Positions 8,452 to 16,426 are shown, counted from the first letter of the stretch. The stretch: DNA of 22,194 nucleotides from Dehalococcoidales bacterium (GCA_016844285.1 JAENIS010000012.1:1-22194), one strand, 5' to 3'. A program made the numbers and translations. The notes: generated by a model from the sequence alone, not told the origin.

Positions 8452-9465
8452 TTAGTATCCCTTCGTCCGGTCAACGGTGTTTATTAACTTTTTGCCGGCC
8501 AAGTACCGTTTAATGTTTTCACAAAACAGTTGCACCGTGCGCACCCCCATGCCATAAGTATTGCCGGCGACATGGGGACTGATGATAAGATTAGGTGTAT
8601 CCCACAATTCACTTTCCGGTGGTAGTGGCTCAGGGTCAGTGACATCGATAGCCGCACCGGCAATCCAGCCCTCTTTCAAAGCTTTAATGAGGGCTGTCTG
8701 GTCAATCACCCGTCCTCGTGAGGTATTGATGAAGAAAGCCGTCTTCTTCATTGCCCGGAACTGAGCCTCACCAATCATTTTGGTGGTCTCAGGCGTCAGT
8801 GGAACCGTCACCGCAATAAAGTCAGATTCTTTCATGAGACTGAGCACGTCCGCAGACTGTGCCTTTAGCCGGTTGAGTCTTCCCGCGCTGACATATGGGT
8901 CATAGATAAGCAACTTCATTTGGAAAGCGTGGGCTCTTTTGGCGATGTCTTCACCGACATGACCCAGACCAATGATGCCAATGGTCTTATCATACAGTTC
9001 CTCCGAGATGAAATTGTCCCATTTGTGAGCCACCTGACTATTCCAGGAGCGACGGCTTTGCTTGACGAACATGAGCATGAATCCGAATACTTGCTCAGCG
9101 ACGGGAGCAGAATTACCACCAGTGGCATTGGTAAGCACCACGTTTGAGCTTAGACCACGGCTTTCCTGAGCACTTTCTACTCCAGCCGATATCAATTGTA
9201 CCCACTTGAGCCTGGGAGAACGTTGTGCCAGATTATCCGGCAACCGCAAGGCATAGAGAACCTCTGCCTCACGCATCATATTCTCCAGCTCTTTTAGTAC
9301 GGCAGCTTGCTCAGGCGTTGCCTTCCCCTTTTCCTGTTCTACCTGCCGTGCGACACGAAACAACGGCCCGGCCCTTTTTAGGCGCAGACGAGGGTCAGTG
9401 GCTTCTATCTTACGCAAATGCTCTTCGGGTATGTTGGGGATTATCACCACATTCAAAGTGTCCAC
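8452..9465 (-). CDS. D-isomer-specific 2-hydroxyacid dehydrogenase
   Basis: An NAD-dependent oxidoreductase of 337 residues that interconverts a 2-hydroxyacid and a 2-oxoacid. The Rossmann nucleotide site is GLGHVG (166-171); Asp189 in IYDPY fits NAD rather than NADP preference. The catalytic triad is present: Arg250 in NTSRGRVID, Glu279 in DPEPLPPES, and His298 in ISPHVAGNT. The N-terminal substrate domain (about 1-105) is diverged and gives no clue to the substrate. GTG at 9465 is preferred, 8 nt after an AAGGAGG site (9474-9480 on the plus strand). An adjacent TTG at 9468 would add one residue. It is divergent from the 4-hydroxybutyryl-CoA dehydratase-like gene, so a shared pathway is possible but unproven. 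Confidence 0.88.
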   Translation of the reverse strand: MDTLNVVIIPNIPEEHLRKIEATDPRLRLKRAGPLFRVARQVEQEKGKATPEQAAVLKELENMMREAEVLYALRLPDNLAQRSPRLKWVQLISAGVESAQESRGLSSNVVLTNATGGNSAPVAEQVFGFMLMFVKQSRRSWNSQVAHKWDNFISEELYDKTIGIIGLGHVGEDIAKRAHAFQMKLLIYDPYVSAGRLNRLKAQSADVLSLMKESDFIAVTVPLTPETTKMIGEAQFRAMKKTAFFINTSRGRVIDQTALIKALKEGWIAGAAIDVTDPEPLPPESELWDTPNLIISPHVAGNTYGMGVRTVQLFCENIKRYLAGKKLINTVDRTKGY

Positions 9466-9572
9466 CAAATCTACCTCCTTTTTTGACTCTGGTCAGAGAT
9501 GATGTTTGCCGCATCATAGCGGAACTCAGGGCATATGTCAAAGAAAGCAGCCTACTCAAATTAAAGACAAAG

Positions 9573-9581
9573 TGTTATAAT
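9573..9581 (+). promoter_or_regulatory. Possible extended -10 promoter in the divergent intergenic region
   Basis: TGTTATAAT is an extended -10 (TGn plus TATAAT). No good -35 is seen. It would give a leader of about 200 nt for the gene starting at 9787. Confidence 0.35.
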
Positions 9582-9674
9582 ATCTTCAGACAGACGTTCT
9601 CGCCAGACAGCCAGGGCGCCAAGTGCGCTTTTCCCGGTTAGTTACCGCAAGATGCCACTCCATCCACTGACCGT

Positions 9675-9688
9675 AGGCGCCGGCGCCT
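9675..9688. promoter_or_regulatory. 14-bp perfect palindrome, possible operator
   Basis: AGGCGCCGGCGCCT is a perfect dyad between the divergent dehydrogenase and dehydratase-like genes. A regulator site is possible, but short GC palindromes can arise by chance. I see no gene in the 321-bp gap 9466-9786. Confidence 0.25.
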
Positions 9689-9786
9689 GCTGAAAAGCGT
9701 GCTGCCAGGCCATCAATTATTGGCACTCCAATCACAGGCAGGAAACTCCGAAAAAAGGTGAAAGAAGAGGCCCCATAGGAGGGAAA

Positions 9787-11223
9787 ATGACTCTGAAAAA
9801 CGCCAAGCAGTACATCGATAGCCTCAGGGAACTCAGCCCCACGGTCTATATTCTGGGAGAAAGAGTGAAGAATGCAGTCGACCACCCAATGATAAGTCAC
9901 CAGGTAGCTGCTACCGCCCTTACCTACGAGCTAGCCCATGACCCCAAATACAAAGACCTGCTCCTCGGCATTTCCCCTCTTACCGGTGACTTAACACATC
10001 GCTTCCTCCTGCTCATGCAGAGCACTGATGACCTGGTCAAGAAGGTCAAGATGCTCCGGCTTTTTGGCCAGAAGACGGGTACTTGCTTCATGCGATGTAC
10101 TGGCTTGGACGTTCTTAATGCCGCCGCCATTACTACCTATGAAATCGACCAGAAATATGGGACGGAGTATCACCAAAGGCTTCTGACATATTTGAAGTAT
10201 CTTCAGCAAAACGACCTTGTCTGCCATACCGGGGTGACTGACGTCAAGGGTGATAGGTCACTCCGCCCCGCTGACCAGCCTGACCCCGACATGTACCTGC
10301 ATGTCGTCGAAGAGAGAAAGGACGGCATTGTGGTCAGGGGGGCAAAGGCACACCAGAGCGGCTCCTTGAATGCTCACGAGGTTCTGGTGGCTCCATCCCG
10401 GGAGATGAGAAAAGAGGACAGGGATTACGCCATCTCATTCGCCATTCCGACTGATGCCAAGGGCATGATTCATGTCTATGGCAGAGGGTCGATGGACACT
10501 CGTGAGCTTGATGGAATTGACCTGGGGAATATCAAGTACAGCAAGTATGCCCCGCTAGTCATCTATGATAATGTCTTCGTCCCCTGGGAAAGGGTTTTCA
10601 TGTATAAGGAATACGAGTTCGCCGGACCAATGGTGAGAAGATTCGCTGCCTACCACCGCCAGTCTCACGGGGGCTGTAAATCAGGTGTGGGCGATGTGCT
10701 TGCCGGGGCGGCAGCGACCATCGCCGAATACAATGGTGTCCCGGATGCTTCCCACATTCGCGATAAAATCACCGAGATGATTCATATGACCGAAACGATG
10801 TATGGCCTGTGCCTTGCATCCTCCACCGAAGCCAAACTGACACCATCGGGAGTCTATTTTATCGACAGTGTCCTGGCTAACGCCTCGAAGCTCCACGAGG
10901 GGAAAGTCATGTACGAGATGAACCGCCTTCTGCAGGACATCGCCGGTGGGCTAGTCGGTACTTTACCCTCGGAGAAAGACCTCGATAACCCGGAGATAGG
11001 ACCACTCATCGATAAGTACATGAAGGGGATAGCGAGCGTTCCCGCTATACATCGCATGCGCATGTTCCGTCTCATCGAGAAACTAACCTTCGAAAGTAGA
11101 GACCTCGTCTCCCATGTCCATGGGGGAGGTTCTCCCGAAGCACATCGGATGACCCTCCTGCGCGAGACCAATATGGAGGAGAAGAAAAAGCTGGCCAAGG
11201 ACCTGGCGGGAATCAATGAATAA
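9787..11223 (+). CDS. 4-hydroxybutyryl-CoA dehydratase-like flavoprotein (HpaB/AbfD family)
   Basis: A 478-residue member of the 4-hydroxyphenylacetate 3-hydroxylase/4-hydroxybutyryl-CoA dehydratase family. Clostridial AbfD converts 4-hydroxybutyryl-CoA to crotonyl-CoA by a ketyl-radical route, using FAD and a [4Fe-4S] cluster held by Cys99, Cys103, His292 and Cys299. All four ligands are here with matching spacing: Cys100, Cys104, His290 and Cys297, followed by Lys298. That favours the anaerobic dehydratase branch over oxygen-using monooxygenases. The position of AbfD Tyr296 is His294 here, so substrate or mechanism may differ. AGGAGGGAAA directly before the ATG fixes the start. The gene is apparently monocistronic. 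Its role could be in C4 acyl-CoA or aminobutyrate metabolism; the exact substrate is not established. Confidence 0.85.
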   Translation: MTLKNAKQYIDSLRELSPTVYILGERVKNAVDHPMISHQVAATALTYELAHDPKYKDLLLGISPLTGDLTHRFLLLMQSTDDLVKKVKMLRLFGQKTGTCFMRCTGLDVLNAAAITTYEIDQKYGTEYHQRLLTYLKYLQQNDLVCHTGVTDVKGDRSLRPADQPDPDMYLHVVEERKDGIVVRGAKAHQSGSLNAHEVLVAPSREMRKEDRDYAISFAIPTDAKGMIHVYGRGSMDTRELDGIDLGNIKYSKYAPLVIYDNVFVPWERVFMYKEYEFAGPMVRRFAAYHRQSHGGCKSGVGDVLAGAAATIAEYNGVPDASHIRDKITEMIHMTETMYGLCLASSTEAKLTPSGVYFIDSVLANASKLHEGKVMYEMNRLLQDIAGGLVGTLPSEKDLDNPEIGPLIDKYMKGIASVPAIHRMRMFRLIEKLTFESRDLVSHVHGGGSPEAHRMTLLRETNMEEKKKLAKDLAGINE

Positions 11224-11367
11224 TATACCTACCCACAAAGGCAATCCTTTTGGAGCACCCACTTGAGCCTTTATCCACCGCGCTGAACAACAAGCCCTAG
11301 CTTCCGGCTGACGCCAGGACCGAATACATCGCAAGAGAATAACCATCCCCCCGCCATGGTATAAGAA

Positions 11368-12621
11368 ATGATTAATAATACAGAATTACAATCTTGTTTG
11401 CAGACACTAGCTCAATTTACTTTAAGCCTCTACTATAAGCATTTACCACCCGATAAGCTTAAGCAATATGAGGAACATATCAGAGTTTTTGCACTTACGG
11501 ATTTAGATTCAGAGGTAAAAGAGAACCCTATGTTTGCTGAATGTGTTGCCGTGATGGAGAAGGATGAGCATATCAAAGCGTTGAATGGTAAGTTGGTTGG
11601 TACGCCCGATAGCTCAAGTATTATTCAAGATAACATGTTTACAATACTTAGTTTTCTTAGCCAACTGTATATCAGTAATCCAACTTATGACCAAGACCTT
11701 TTTAACCAAGCTTACTCATCATTCGAGGAATTGTTTTACTCTGACGTTCTTCGAATTAGGGACACTTCCCGTCTCAATAATTTTCAGTCCAATTCCTCTT
11801 TAATCGAACTAGGACACGGGATTAATATGAGGAAAGTACCTATACAACGAGTTATACATACAGCCTCAGAAAGAATGCAAAGCTGGGTGTATGCTAAACC
11901 GTATATATCTGATTTTATTATAGAAAGATTGTACGAAAGGAGAAAAATAATTGGCGATATAAGTAAGCTGAATGAGAATGATAGCCTGCAAGGATTATCC
12001 AAGACGGGAGAACTATTCGACTTTGTCATTTCTGCATTTAGAATCTTGAAGCCATCGGCTGTATTTAGAGATGCAACAATTTCATCGGAATTGCTGACGT
12101 TTCATCCTATGCCAAGCACAGGCACAATGTATACAATGCCATTATCTGAAACCATTGTCTTGGGAGAAAAATGTGTAATTGAAGAAAAGGATATTCCTGA
12201 ACTTAAGAATATTTTTACCTTTCTTATTGCTGAGAATGACAGCCGATTCAATGTCGCGCAGAGACGCCTTCGCCTTAGTATGGAAAGAAGTAGCTTAGAA
12301 GATCGCCTTATAGACTACATGATTGGACTAGAAACATTATATTTGCCAGATGGAAACCAAGAGTTGTCTTTCAGGCTATCCTTAAGAATGGCTTTCTTAC
12401 TATGTTCCGCCCCTAGCGAGAGAAAAGAGACGTATTATTTTGTAAGAAATATTTACAACACTAGAAGCAACATAGTTCATGGTAATAAATACAACTTGGT
12501 CAAGGATGAAATAGATAAATTTGAGGAGTTATTACGCAAATCACTAAAACTCTGGCTTAATGATAAAAGTAATTTCTCGAAAAAAGCATTAAGCAATATC
12601 TTTTTTCCGATACTTAACTAA
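11368..12621 (+). CDS. HEPN-domain protein (Apea-like), probably foreign
   Basis: A 417-residue protein whose C-terminal third looks like an Apea-like HEPN domain. The HEPN signature R-x4-H is at Arg366-His371 (TRSNIVHG), preceded by ERSSLEDRLIDYMIGLETLYL-type helices (306-326) and FRLSLRMAFLL (335-345). HEPN domains with this motif are often metal-independent RNases, and several act in phage defence or toxin systems. The N-terminal ~290 residues are not recognised. The gene is visibly AT-richer than its neighbours and uses AT-ending codons, which suggests recent acquisition. No clear Shine-Dalgarno precedes the ATG. Its stop codon directly abuts the duplicated dnaX fragment. No partner antitoxin is adjacent, so a defence role is an inference. 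Confidence 0.65.
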   Translation: MINNTELQSCLQTLAQFTLSLYYKHLPPDKLKQYEEHIRVFALTDLDSEVKENPMFAECVAVMEKDEHIKALNGKLVGTPDSSSIIQDNMFTILSFLSQLYISNPTYDQDLFNQAYSSFEELFYSDVLRIRDTSRLNNFQSNSSLIELGHGINMRKVPIQRVIHTASERMQSWVYAKPYISDFIIERLYERRKIIGDISKLNENDSLQGLSKTGELFDFVISAFRILKPSAVFRDATISSELLTFHPMPSTGTMYTMPLSETIVLGEKCVIEEKDIPELKNIFTFLIAENDSRFNVAQRRLRLSMERSSLEDRLIDYMIGLETLYLPDGNQELSFRLSLRMAFLLCSAPSERKETYYFVRNIYNTRSNIVHGNKYNLVKDEIDKFEELLRKSLKLWLNDKSNFSKKALSNIFFPILN

Positions 12622-12753
12622 ACGGGCAAAGCCTTCTTAGGAAACAACCGGGTTATGAAGTATAATAGTAACCAAGAAAATGACTTCACCGGTTTTTTAT
12701 CGAAAGTGGCGCCCGCAAACCCTGGCTGAGGTCGTCGGTCAGGAAGCGGTATT
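12622..12753 (+). pseudogene. dnaX: Duplicated dnaX promoter and 5' end (truncated)
   Basis: This ~132-bp block repeats 14711-14843 in direct orientation with about eight mismatches by eye. It includes the TATAAT box (12661-12666), the leader AACCAAGAA and the first 24 codons of dnaX from ATG 12680, encoding MTSPVFYRKWRPQTLAEVVG and four further residues. Only one mismatch falls in the coding part, against about seven in the promoter part. The homology stops at 12753; the frame then runs through seven unrelated codons to TAG at 12773-12775. The copy keeps a promoter and start codon, so it could still make a 31-residue peptide, though that is probably without function. Confidence 0.85.
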
Positions 12754-12821
12754 ACTATTGCATAGGCCAACGTAGTCATCACTACAGAAAGTGCAAAGCT
12801 AATCCCGCCGGCGGCGACATA
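12754..12821 (-). pseudogene. Scrap of an MFS-like N-terminus fused to the dnaX fragment
   Basis: Read on the minus strand, this stretch encodes YVAAGGISFALSVVMTTLAY and a few more hydrophobic residues, resembling the first membrane helix of MFS transporters. It is preceded by an in-frame stop and ends abruptly at the dnaX junction. It is probably the remnant of a second transporter gene cut by the same rearrangement. The evidence is one short hydrophobic segment, so confidence is low. Confidence 0.3.
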
Positions 12822-12852
12822 TTACCGCCTGATTCCCGCCACGGACACAGTA

Positions 12853-14160
12853 TCATAACACATTACGAACATCGGTGACCTGCGCTGGCGGTTTGGGCGG
12901 TAGAACAAAAACAGCCAGAACCCCGGCAAAAGCAAGTACGGCGGCGATTACGGTAAAGGCACTCAGGTAACTACCGGTAGTGTCATATACCCAGCCGAGG
13001 TAAATTGGAGCGATTACTCCGACCGGCATGAGGAATCCTGCTGAGGTGCCCTGAATTGACCCGAAAGCCTTGCGGCCAAAGTAGCGTGCTCTCATTGGAC
13101 CCATCATCGCAATGACGATGCCATGACCAATGCCCCAGAAAACAAACCAGACATAAATCATGGCTTCGGTTTGCCTGAGCAGGAATATAGCCGTCCCAAT
13201 CGCCTTCAGCATGTATCCTCCCGCCACGATGAAGCGCAGTTGGTTTTTCCGGACACGGTCGGCCAGAAATCCGCCGATAAACCTGAAGGGTACGCTGACG
13301 GAAACCCACATTGCCACCATACCGGCTGCCCGTACGGAGTCAATCCCGGTATCTGTCAAAAAAGGGACAAGATGGATGTTAAGGGCGGCTCCTCCCAGGC
13401 TGAAGCCGGCAAAGGACATAATTAACAACCAGTAGGTTGGTGTTTTCATTGCTTGCCTGAGGGTGAACTCCACCTCTTCAACTTCGCCGGCGTACTTGAT
13501 GCCTTTCTCAATAATTCGGTTCGCTTCGGTTGTCTCTCTATTGACCACGGCACCATCAGGCAATAATCCGTAATACTCGGGCCGGTGTGGTTTGAAAAAG
13601 AACCAGGCAAGCGGTAAACCAATCAACCCCATCACTAACCCACCGATGACACAGGTCATCCGCCAGCCTTGAGAAGGTATCAGCCAGGCAACAAGGGGTA
13701 GGACGATTGCCCCGGAAAGCCCGGTAAGTACCCATTTGATACCCAGGGCCGTACCCCTTTTCTTGACAAACCAATCGGCTATTGCCTTATCTATCGGTAC
13801 GCCTGAGGTGATATTATGCCCGGTTCCCAGCAGAACTCCCCAAACCAGATAAAAAGCCCAGAGCGAATTTACCCAGTTCATTAAGATGAGGCTTATCGCG
13901 ACGAGGAAAACACCGGAGAAGATTATCCACTTGGACCCGAATTTATCGGCAAGCCACCCCGCTATCGGTCCTTCAAACCCTCCTTCAAGCCGGGCAATAC
14001 TGGCAGGAACAGATGCGGCTGCCCGGCCCAAGCTTAGCTCGGCAGCGATAGGCTTGAATAATGCCGAAAATCCATAAGTGGCATAACCGGCCGCCCAGAA
14101 GGCGATAATCCCACCAGAAAGAACTGTCCACCAGCCGAAGAATATCTTTGGGGACTTCAT
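12853..14160 (-). CDS. MFS transporter
   Basis: A 435-residue major facilitator superfamily permease with about twelve hydrophobic helices. The loop 2-3 motif GWLADKFGSKW is at residues 68-78, near the family consensus. A charged central loop of about 35 residues (around 215-235) separates the two six-helix halves, and GGFLADRVRK around 297-306 is the corresponding loop of the second half. The N-terminal FFGWWTVLSGG start is typical of the oxalate/formate-antiporter-like and monocarboxylate-like MFS group, so a carboxylate substrate is possible but unproven. The ribosome site before the ATG is weak. The gene is oriented against dnaX and lies between the two dnaX 5' copies, so it is the main cargo of that segment. 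Confidence 0.85.
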   Translation of the reverse strand: MKSPKIFFGWWTVLSGGIIAFWAAGYATYGFSALFKPIAAELSLGRAAASVPASIARLEGGFEGPIAGWLADKFGSKWIIFSGVFLVAISLILMNWVNSLWAFYLVWGVLLGTGHNITSGVPIDKAIADWFVKKRGTALGIKWVLTGLSGAIVLPLVAWLIPSQGWRMTCVIGGLVMGLIGLPLAWFFFKPHRPEYYGLLPDGAVVNRETTEANRIIEKGIKYAGEVEEVEFTLRQAMKTPTYWLLIMSFAGFSLGGAALNIHLVPFLTDTGIDSVRAAGMVAMWVSVSVPFRFIGGFLADRVRKNQLRFIVAGGYMLKAIGTAIFLLRQTEAMIYVWFVFWGIGHGIVIAMMGPMRARYFGRKAFGSIQGTSAGFLMPVGVIAPIYLGWVYDTTGSYLSAFTVIAAVLAFAGVLAVFVLPPKPPAQVTDVRNVL

Positions 14161-14257
14161 TGCTTAACCCAAAAACCTCACTGCAGTGATGAACTCCCTT
14201 TCGGCTTTTCCGGTGTCATGAGCCCCGGTATCACCAGCCCCGAAGTTCGAATTGCCT

Positions 14258-14287
14258 ATTATGGGCATATCCTAACTAACATTGCAA
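14258..14287 (-). promoter_or_regulatory. Predicted promoter of the MFS gene, with overlapping dyad
   Basis: On the minus strand TTGCAA (14282-14287) and CATAAT (14258-14263) are 18 bp apart, giving a leader of about 90 nt. The inverted repeat ATTGCA/TGCAAT at 14281-14300 overlaps the -35 and could be an operator. I see nothing else definable in 14161-14435. Confidence 0.35.
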
Positions 14288-14435
14288 GTACATCTGCAAT
14301 TAGGTGGATGTTTAAGGTGGTTTTCTAGCCGAGTGGTCTACCAGTGTCACGTCAGGTGTGGCTATTGCTACTTCATGAAAATAGGGGGAATGCTCTGACT
14401 CACCGGTAAGCTTCCGTCGAATGCCCATCCCCCTA

Positions 14436-14690
14436 GCCCCCTTCTCCTGAGTAGGGGCTTTGTATCAAAAGTGATTTCTCCATGTCACCCTGAGCGTAGC
14501 GAAGGGTCTCGGGGTGGTAGGACTTTTGGCTCACTGCCGACCCCGCGCCTAGATTCTTCGTCGCTTCGCTCCTCAGAATGACATTTGATACAAGACCCTG
14601 AGTAGGAGAAGGGGAGTAAGGGGATGAGGTCGTCCGCAGGTATTATTGTGTGCTGAAGCAGTCATTGGTTAAGTAATTAGCCAGAGAGGA
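14436..14690 (+). repeat. Dispersed repeat, copy R4, split by a MITE-like insertion
   Basis: The outer parts (14436-14455 and 14597-14690) together reconstruct the sequence of R2 at about 3050-3150, including the hairpin arms CCCTTCTCC and GGAGAAGGG and the tail TGCTGAAGCAGTCATTGG. The middle 141 bp is a separate inserted element. The repeat lies upstream of the dnaX promoter. Confidence 0.8.
14456..14596. mobile_element. 141-bp MITE-like element with inverted ends and 10-bp target duplication
   Basis: The ends are imperfect inverted repeats: GGCTTTGTATCAAA on the left and TTTGATACAAGAC on the right. Inside them the inverted homology continues imperfectly (TGTCACCCTGAGCGTAGCGA against the complement of TCGCTTCGCTCCTCAGAATG). 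CCTGAGTAGG flanks the element on both sides (14446-14455 and 14597-14606) and occurs once in the uninterrupted homologue R2 (3062-3071). That is the signature of a transposition with a 10-bp target-site duplication. There is no coding capacity, so movement must have relied on a transposase supplied elsewhere. Confidence 0.85.
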
Positions 14691-14727
14691 CGCTGGGGCT
14701 GGACCACTTAGAACGGGCAAAACCTTC

Positions 14728-14757
14728 TTGGGAATCAACCGGTTTATGGGGTATAAT
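14728..14757 (+). promoter_or_regulatory. dnaX promoter with a very short leader
   Basis: TTGGGA (14728-14733) and TATAAT (14752-14757) are 18 bp apart. Transcription should start about 7 nt before the dnaX ATG, leaving almost no leader and no clear Shine-Dalgarno. The duplicated copy at 12639-12666 keeps both boxes (TTAGGA, TATAAT). Confidence 0.6.
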
Positions 14758-14770
14758 AGTAACCAAGAAG

Positions 14771-16426
14771 ATGACTTCACCGGTTTTTTATCGAAAGTGG
14801 CGCCCGCAAACCCTGGCTGAGGTCGTCGGGCAGGAAGCGGTCACGCGGACACTCCTCAACGCCCTGAGCAGTGGCCACATCTCCCACGCTTATCTTTTCT
14901 GCGGCCCGCGCGGCACCGGTAAGACCAGCACCGGGCGCATCCTGGCGAAGGCAGTCAATTGTCTCAGCAACGGCAAGGGTGAGCCGTGTAATACCTGCTC
15001 CATGTGCCAGGCAATCACGGAGGGCCGGGCTTTTGACGTCATCGAGATTGATGCCGCCAGCAACCGTGGGATTGATGATATGCGCAGCCTTCTTGAGAAG
15101 GTCAACTACGCTCCGAACCAGGCCCGCTACAAGGTCTACATTGTAGACGAAGTCCACATGCTCACTGAACCTGCCTCAAACGCCTTGCTCAAAACTCTCG
15201 AAGAGCCACCACCGCATGTTATCTTTGTCCTGGCAACCACTGAAGCTCATAAAATCCTGCCCACGATTCTGTCACGATGCCAGCACTTTGATTTCCGGCG
15301 CCTCTCCCAGGCGGATATCGCCTCAAAGCTAGCTCAAATTGGCGGTGCTGAAGGCATTCGTGTCGAGCCTGAGGCATTGCGGCTCATTGCCCGGAACGCC
15401 ACCGGTAGCTTAAGAGACGCCGAAAACCTGCTGGAACAGCTCACTACCTACTACGGCTCTGAAATTGGACTCGAACAAGTGCGGGCTATCCTGGGTATCA
15501 CCGGTGACTGGCGGGCTAAGGAGTTGGCCAAACACATTGTGAACCATGATATTTCGGCCGGGATGGCCACCATCAACAGCGTTAATAGTGATGGCCTGGA
15601 TTTACGCCAGTTTCACCGGGAACTGGTCGCCTACTTGAGAGCACTGCTGCTAATCAAGACCGGCGCGGCGGAGAGCGCCGACCTCACTGCCGAAGACCTG
15701 GCCGAGCTAAAGGACATGGTCGCACGGGCACCACTGGCTCAAATATTAAAGGCAGTTAAGCTCTTTGGTCAGCTTCAGTTTACTTTTGACAACTACTCCA
15801 CCTTACCCCTGGAGTTGGCACTGGTCGACTGTGCCCTGGCCTCTGAGGAGGAACAAACCAGCCAGGCAAAGCCTATCGAGGCGGAACCACGCCCACCACA
15901 GAAAACAGTGGCTTCGCCGGCACCCCCAGCGCGCCCCAAACCACCCGCGGCCAAAGCAGTCCCAGCCAGCGTTCCCCCACCTGCAAAAGCGACTCCAGCG
16001 AGCGTTCCCTCACGAGCGATTCCAGCCATGCCGGCGTCAGCCAGTGTTACCACGCCGGCAAAAGTAGCGATATCCAGCCCTATCTTATCTCCTATCGAGG
16101 CTGGAACTGATATTGAGCGGCTCAAACTTAACTGGAAACTGATTATCCAACAGGCTCCACAGGATACCAGAACGAGCAACGCTGCGGCCATTCTCAGGAG
16201 CGGGGTAAAGCCGGTGTCCATCGAGAATGACATCGTTTGTTTAGCCCTGAAACACTCCATCCACAAAGAGCAAATCGAGAAGATAGAGAATCAACGGGTA
16301 GTGGAAAAAATCATCAGCAACTTCCTCGGTCGTCCCTGCCATGTGCAATGTATACTGGAAGAAAATCATCTGCTAAAAGAGGCACTAAAGTTGGGTGCCC
16401 AAATTACTCATGTGGAGGAAAAATGA
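14771..16426 (+). CDS. dnaX: DNA polymerase III clamp-loader subunit gamma/tau
   Basis: This is the 551-residue AAA+ clamp-loader subunit that drives loading of the beta sliding clamp at the replication fork. Walker A GPRGTGKTS is at 45-53 and the zinc ligands are Cys64, Cys73, Cys76 and Cys79. Walker B (VDEVHM) has Asp126 and Glu127, sensor 1 is near LATTEAHK, and the SRC arginine finger is at 168-170. Residues ~355-430 form a Pro/Ala-rich linker with repeated PASVP units, followed by a small C-terminal domain. I see no A6G-type slippery site with a downstream structure, so there is no sign of a programmed gamma/tau frameshift. The gene overlaps ybaB by 4 bp (ATGA). The 5' end is duplicated 2.1 kb upstream. 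Confidence 0.95.
   Translation: MTSPVFYRKWRPQTLAEVVGQEAVTRTLLNALSSGHISHAYLFCGPRGTGKTSTGRILAKAVNCLSNGKGEPCNTCSMCQAITEGRAFDVIEIDAASNRGIDDMRSLLEKVNYAPNQARYKVYIVDEVHMLTEPASNALLKTLEEPPPHVIFVLATTEAHKILPTILSRCQHFDFRRLSQADIASKLAQIGGAEGIRVEPEALRLIARNATGSLRDAENLLEQLTTYYGSEIGLEQVRAILGITGDWRAKELAKHIVNHDISAGMATINSVNSDGLDLRQFHRELVAYLRALLLIKTGAAESADLTAEDLAELKDMVARAPLAQILKAVKLFGQLQFTFDNYSTLPLELALVDCALASEEEQTSQAKPIEAEPRPPQKTVASPAPPARPKPPAAKAVPASVPPPAKATPASVPSRAIPAMPASASVTTPAKVAISSPILSPIEAGTDIERLKLNWKLIIQQAPQDTRTSNAAAILRSGVKPVSIENDIVCLALKHSIHKEQIEKIENQRVVEKIISNFLGRPCHVQCILEENHLLKEALKLGAQITHVEEK

Noticed and set aside
9225..9641. A 138-codon plus-strand frame over the 5' end of the dehydrogenase gene.
   Set aside because: It overlaps a well-supported minus-strand gene, has low-complexity composition and no family motifs.
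11360..11365. TATAAG just upstream of the HEPN start considered as a -10 box.
   Set aside because: It lies 2 bp before the ATG, too close unless the start is further downstream, and there is no -35.
14323..14370. TAGCCGAGTGGTCTACC resembles the D-arm of a tRNA-Leu/Ser.
   Set aside because: No matching acceptor stem, anticodon arm or T-arm can be paired around it.
16295..16330. A run of A residues near the dnaX 3' end as a possible programmed frameshift site.
   Set aside because: It is a short A-run at the very C-terminus with no downstream stem, and the position does not fit a gamma-type truncation.
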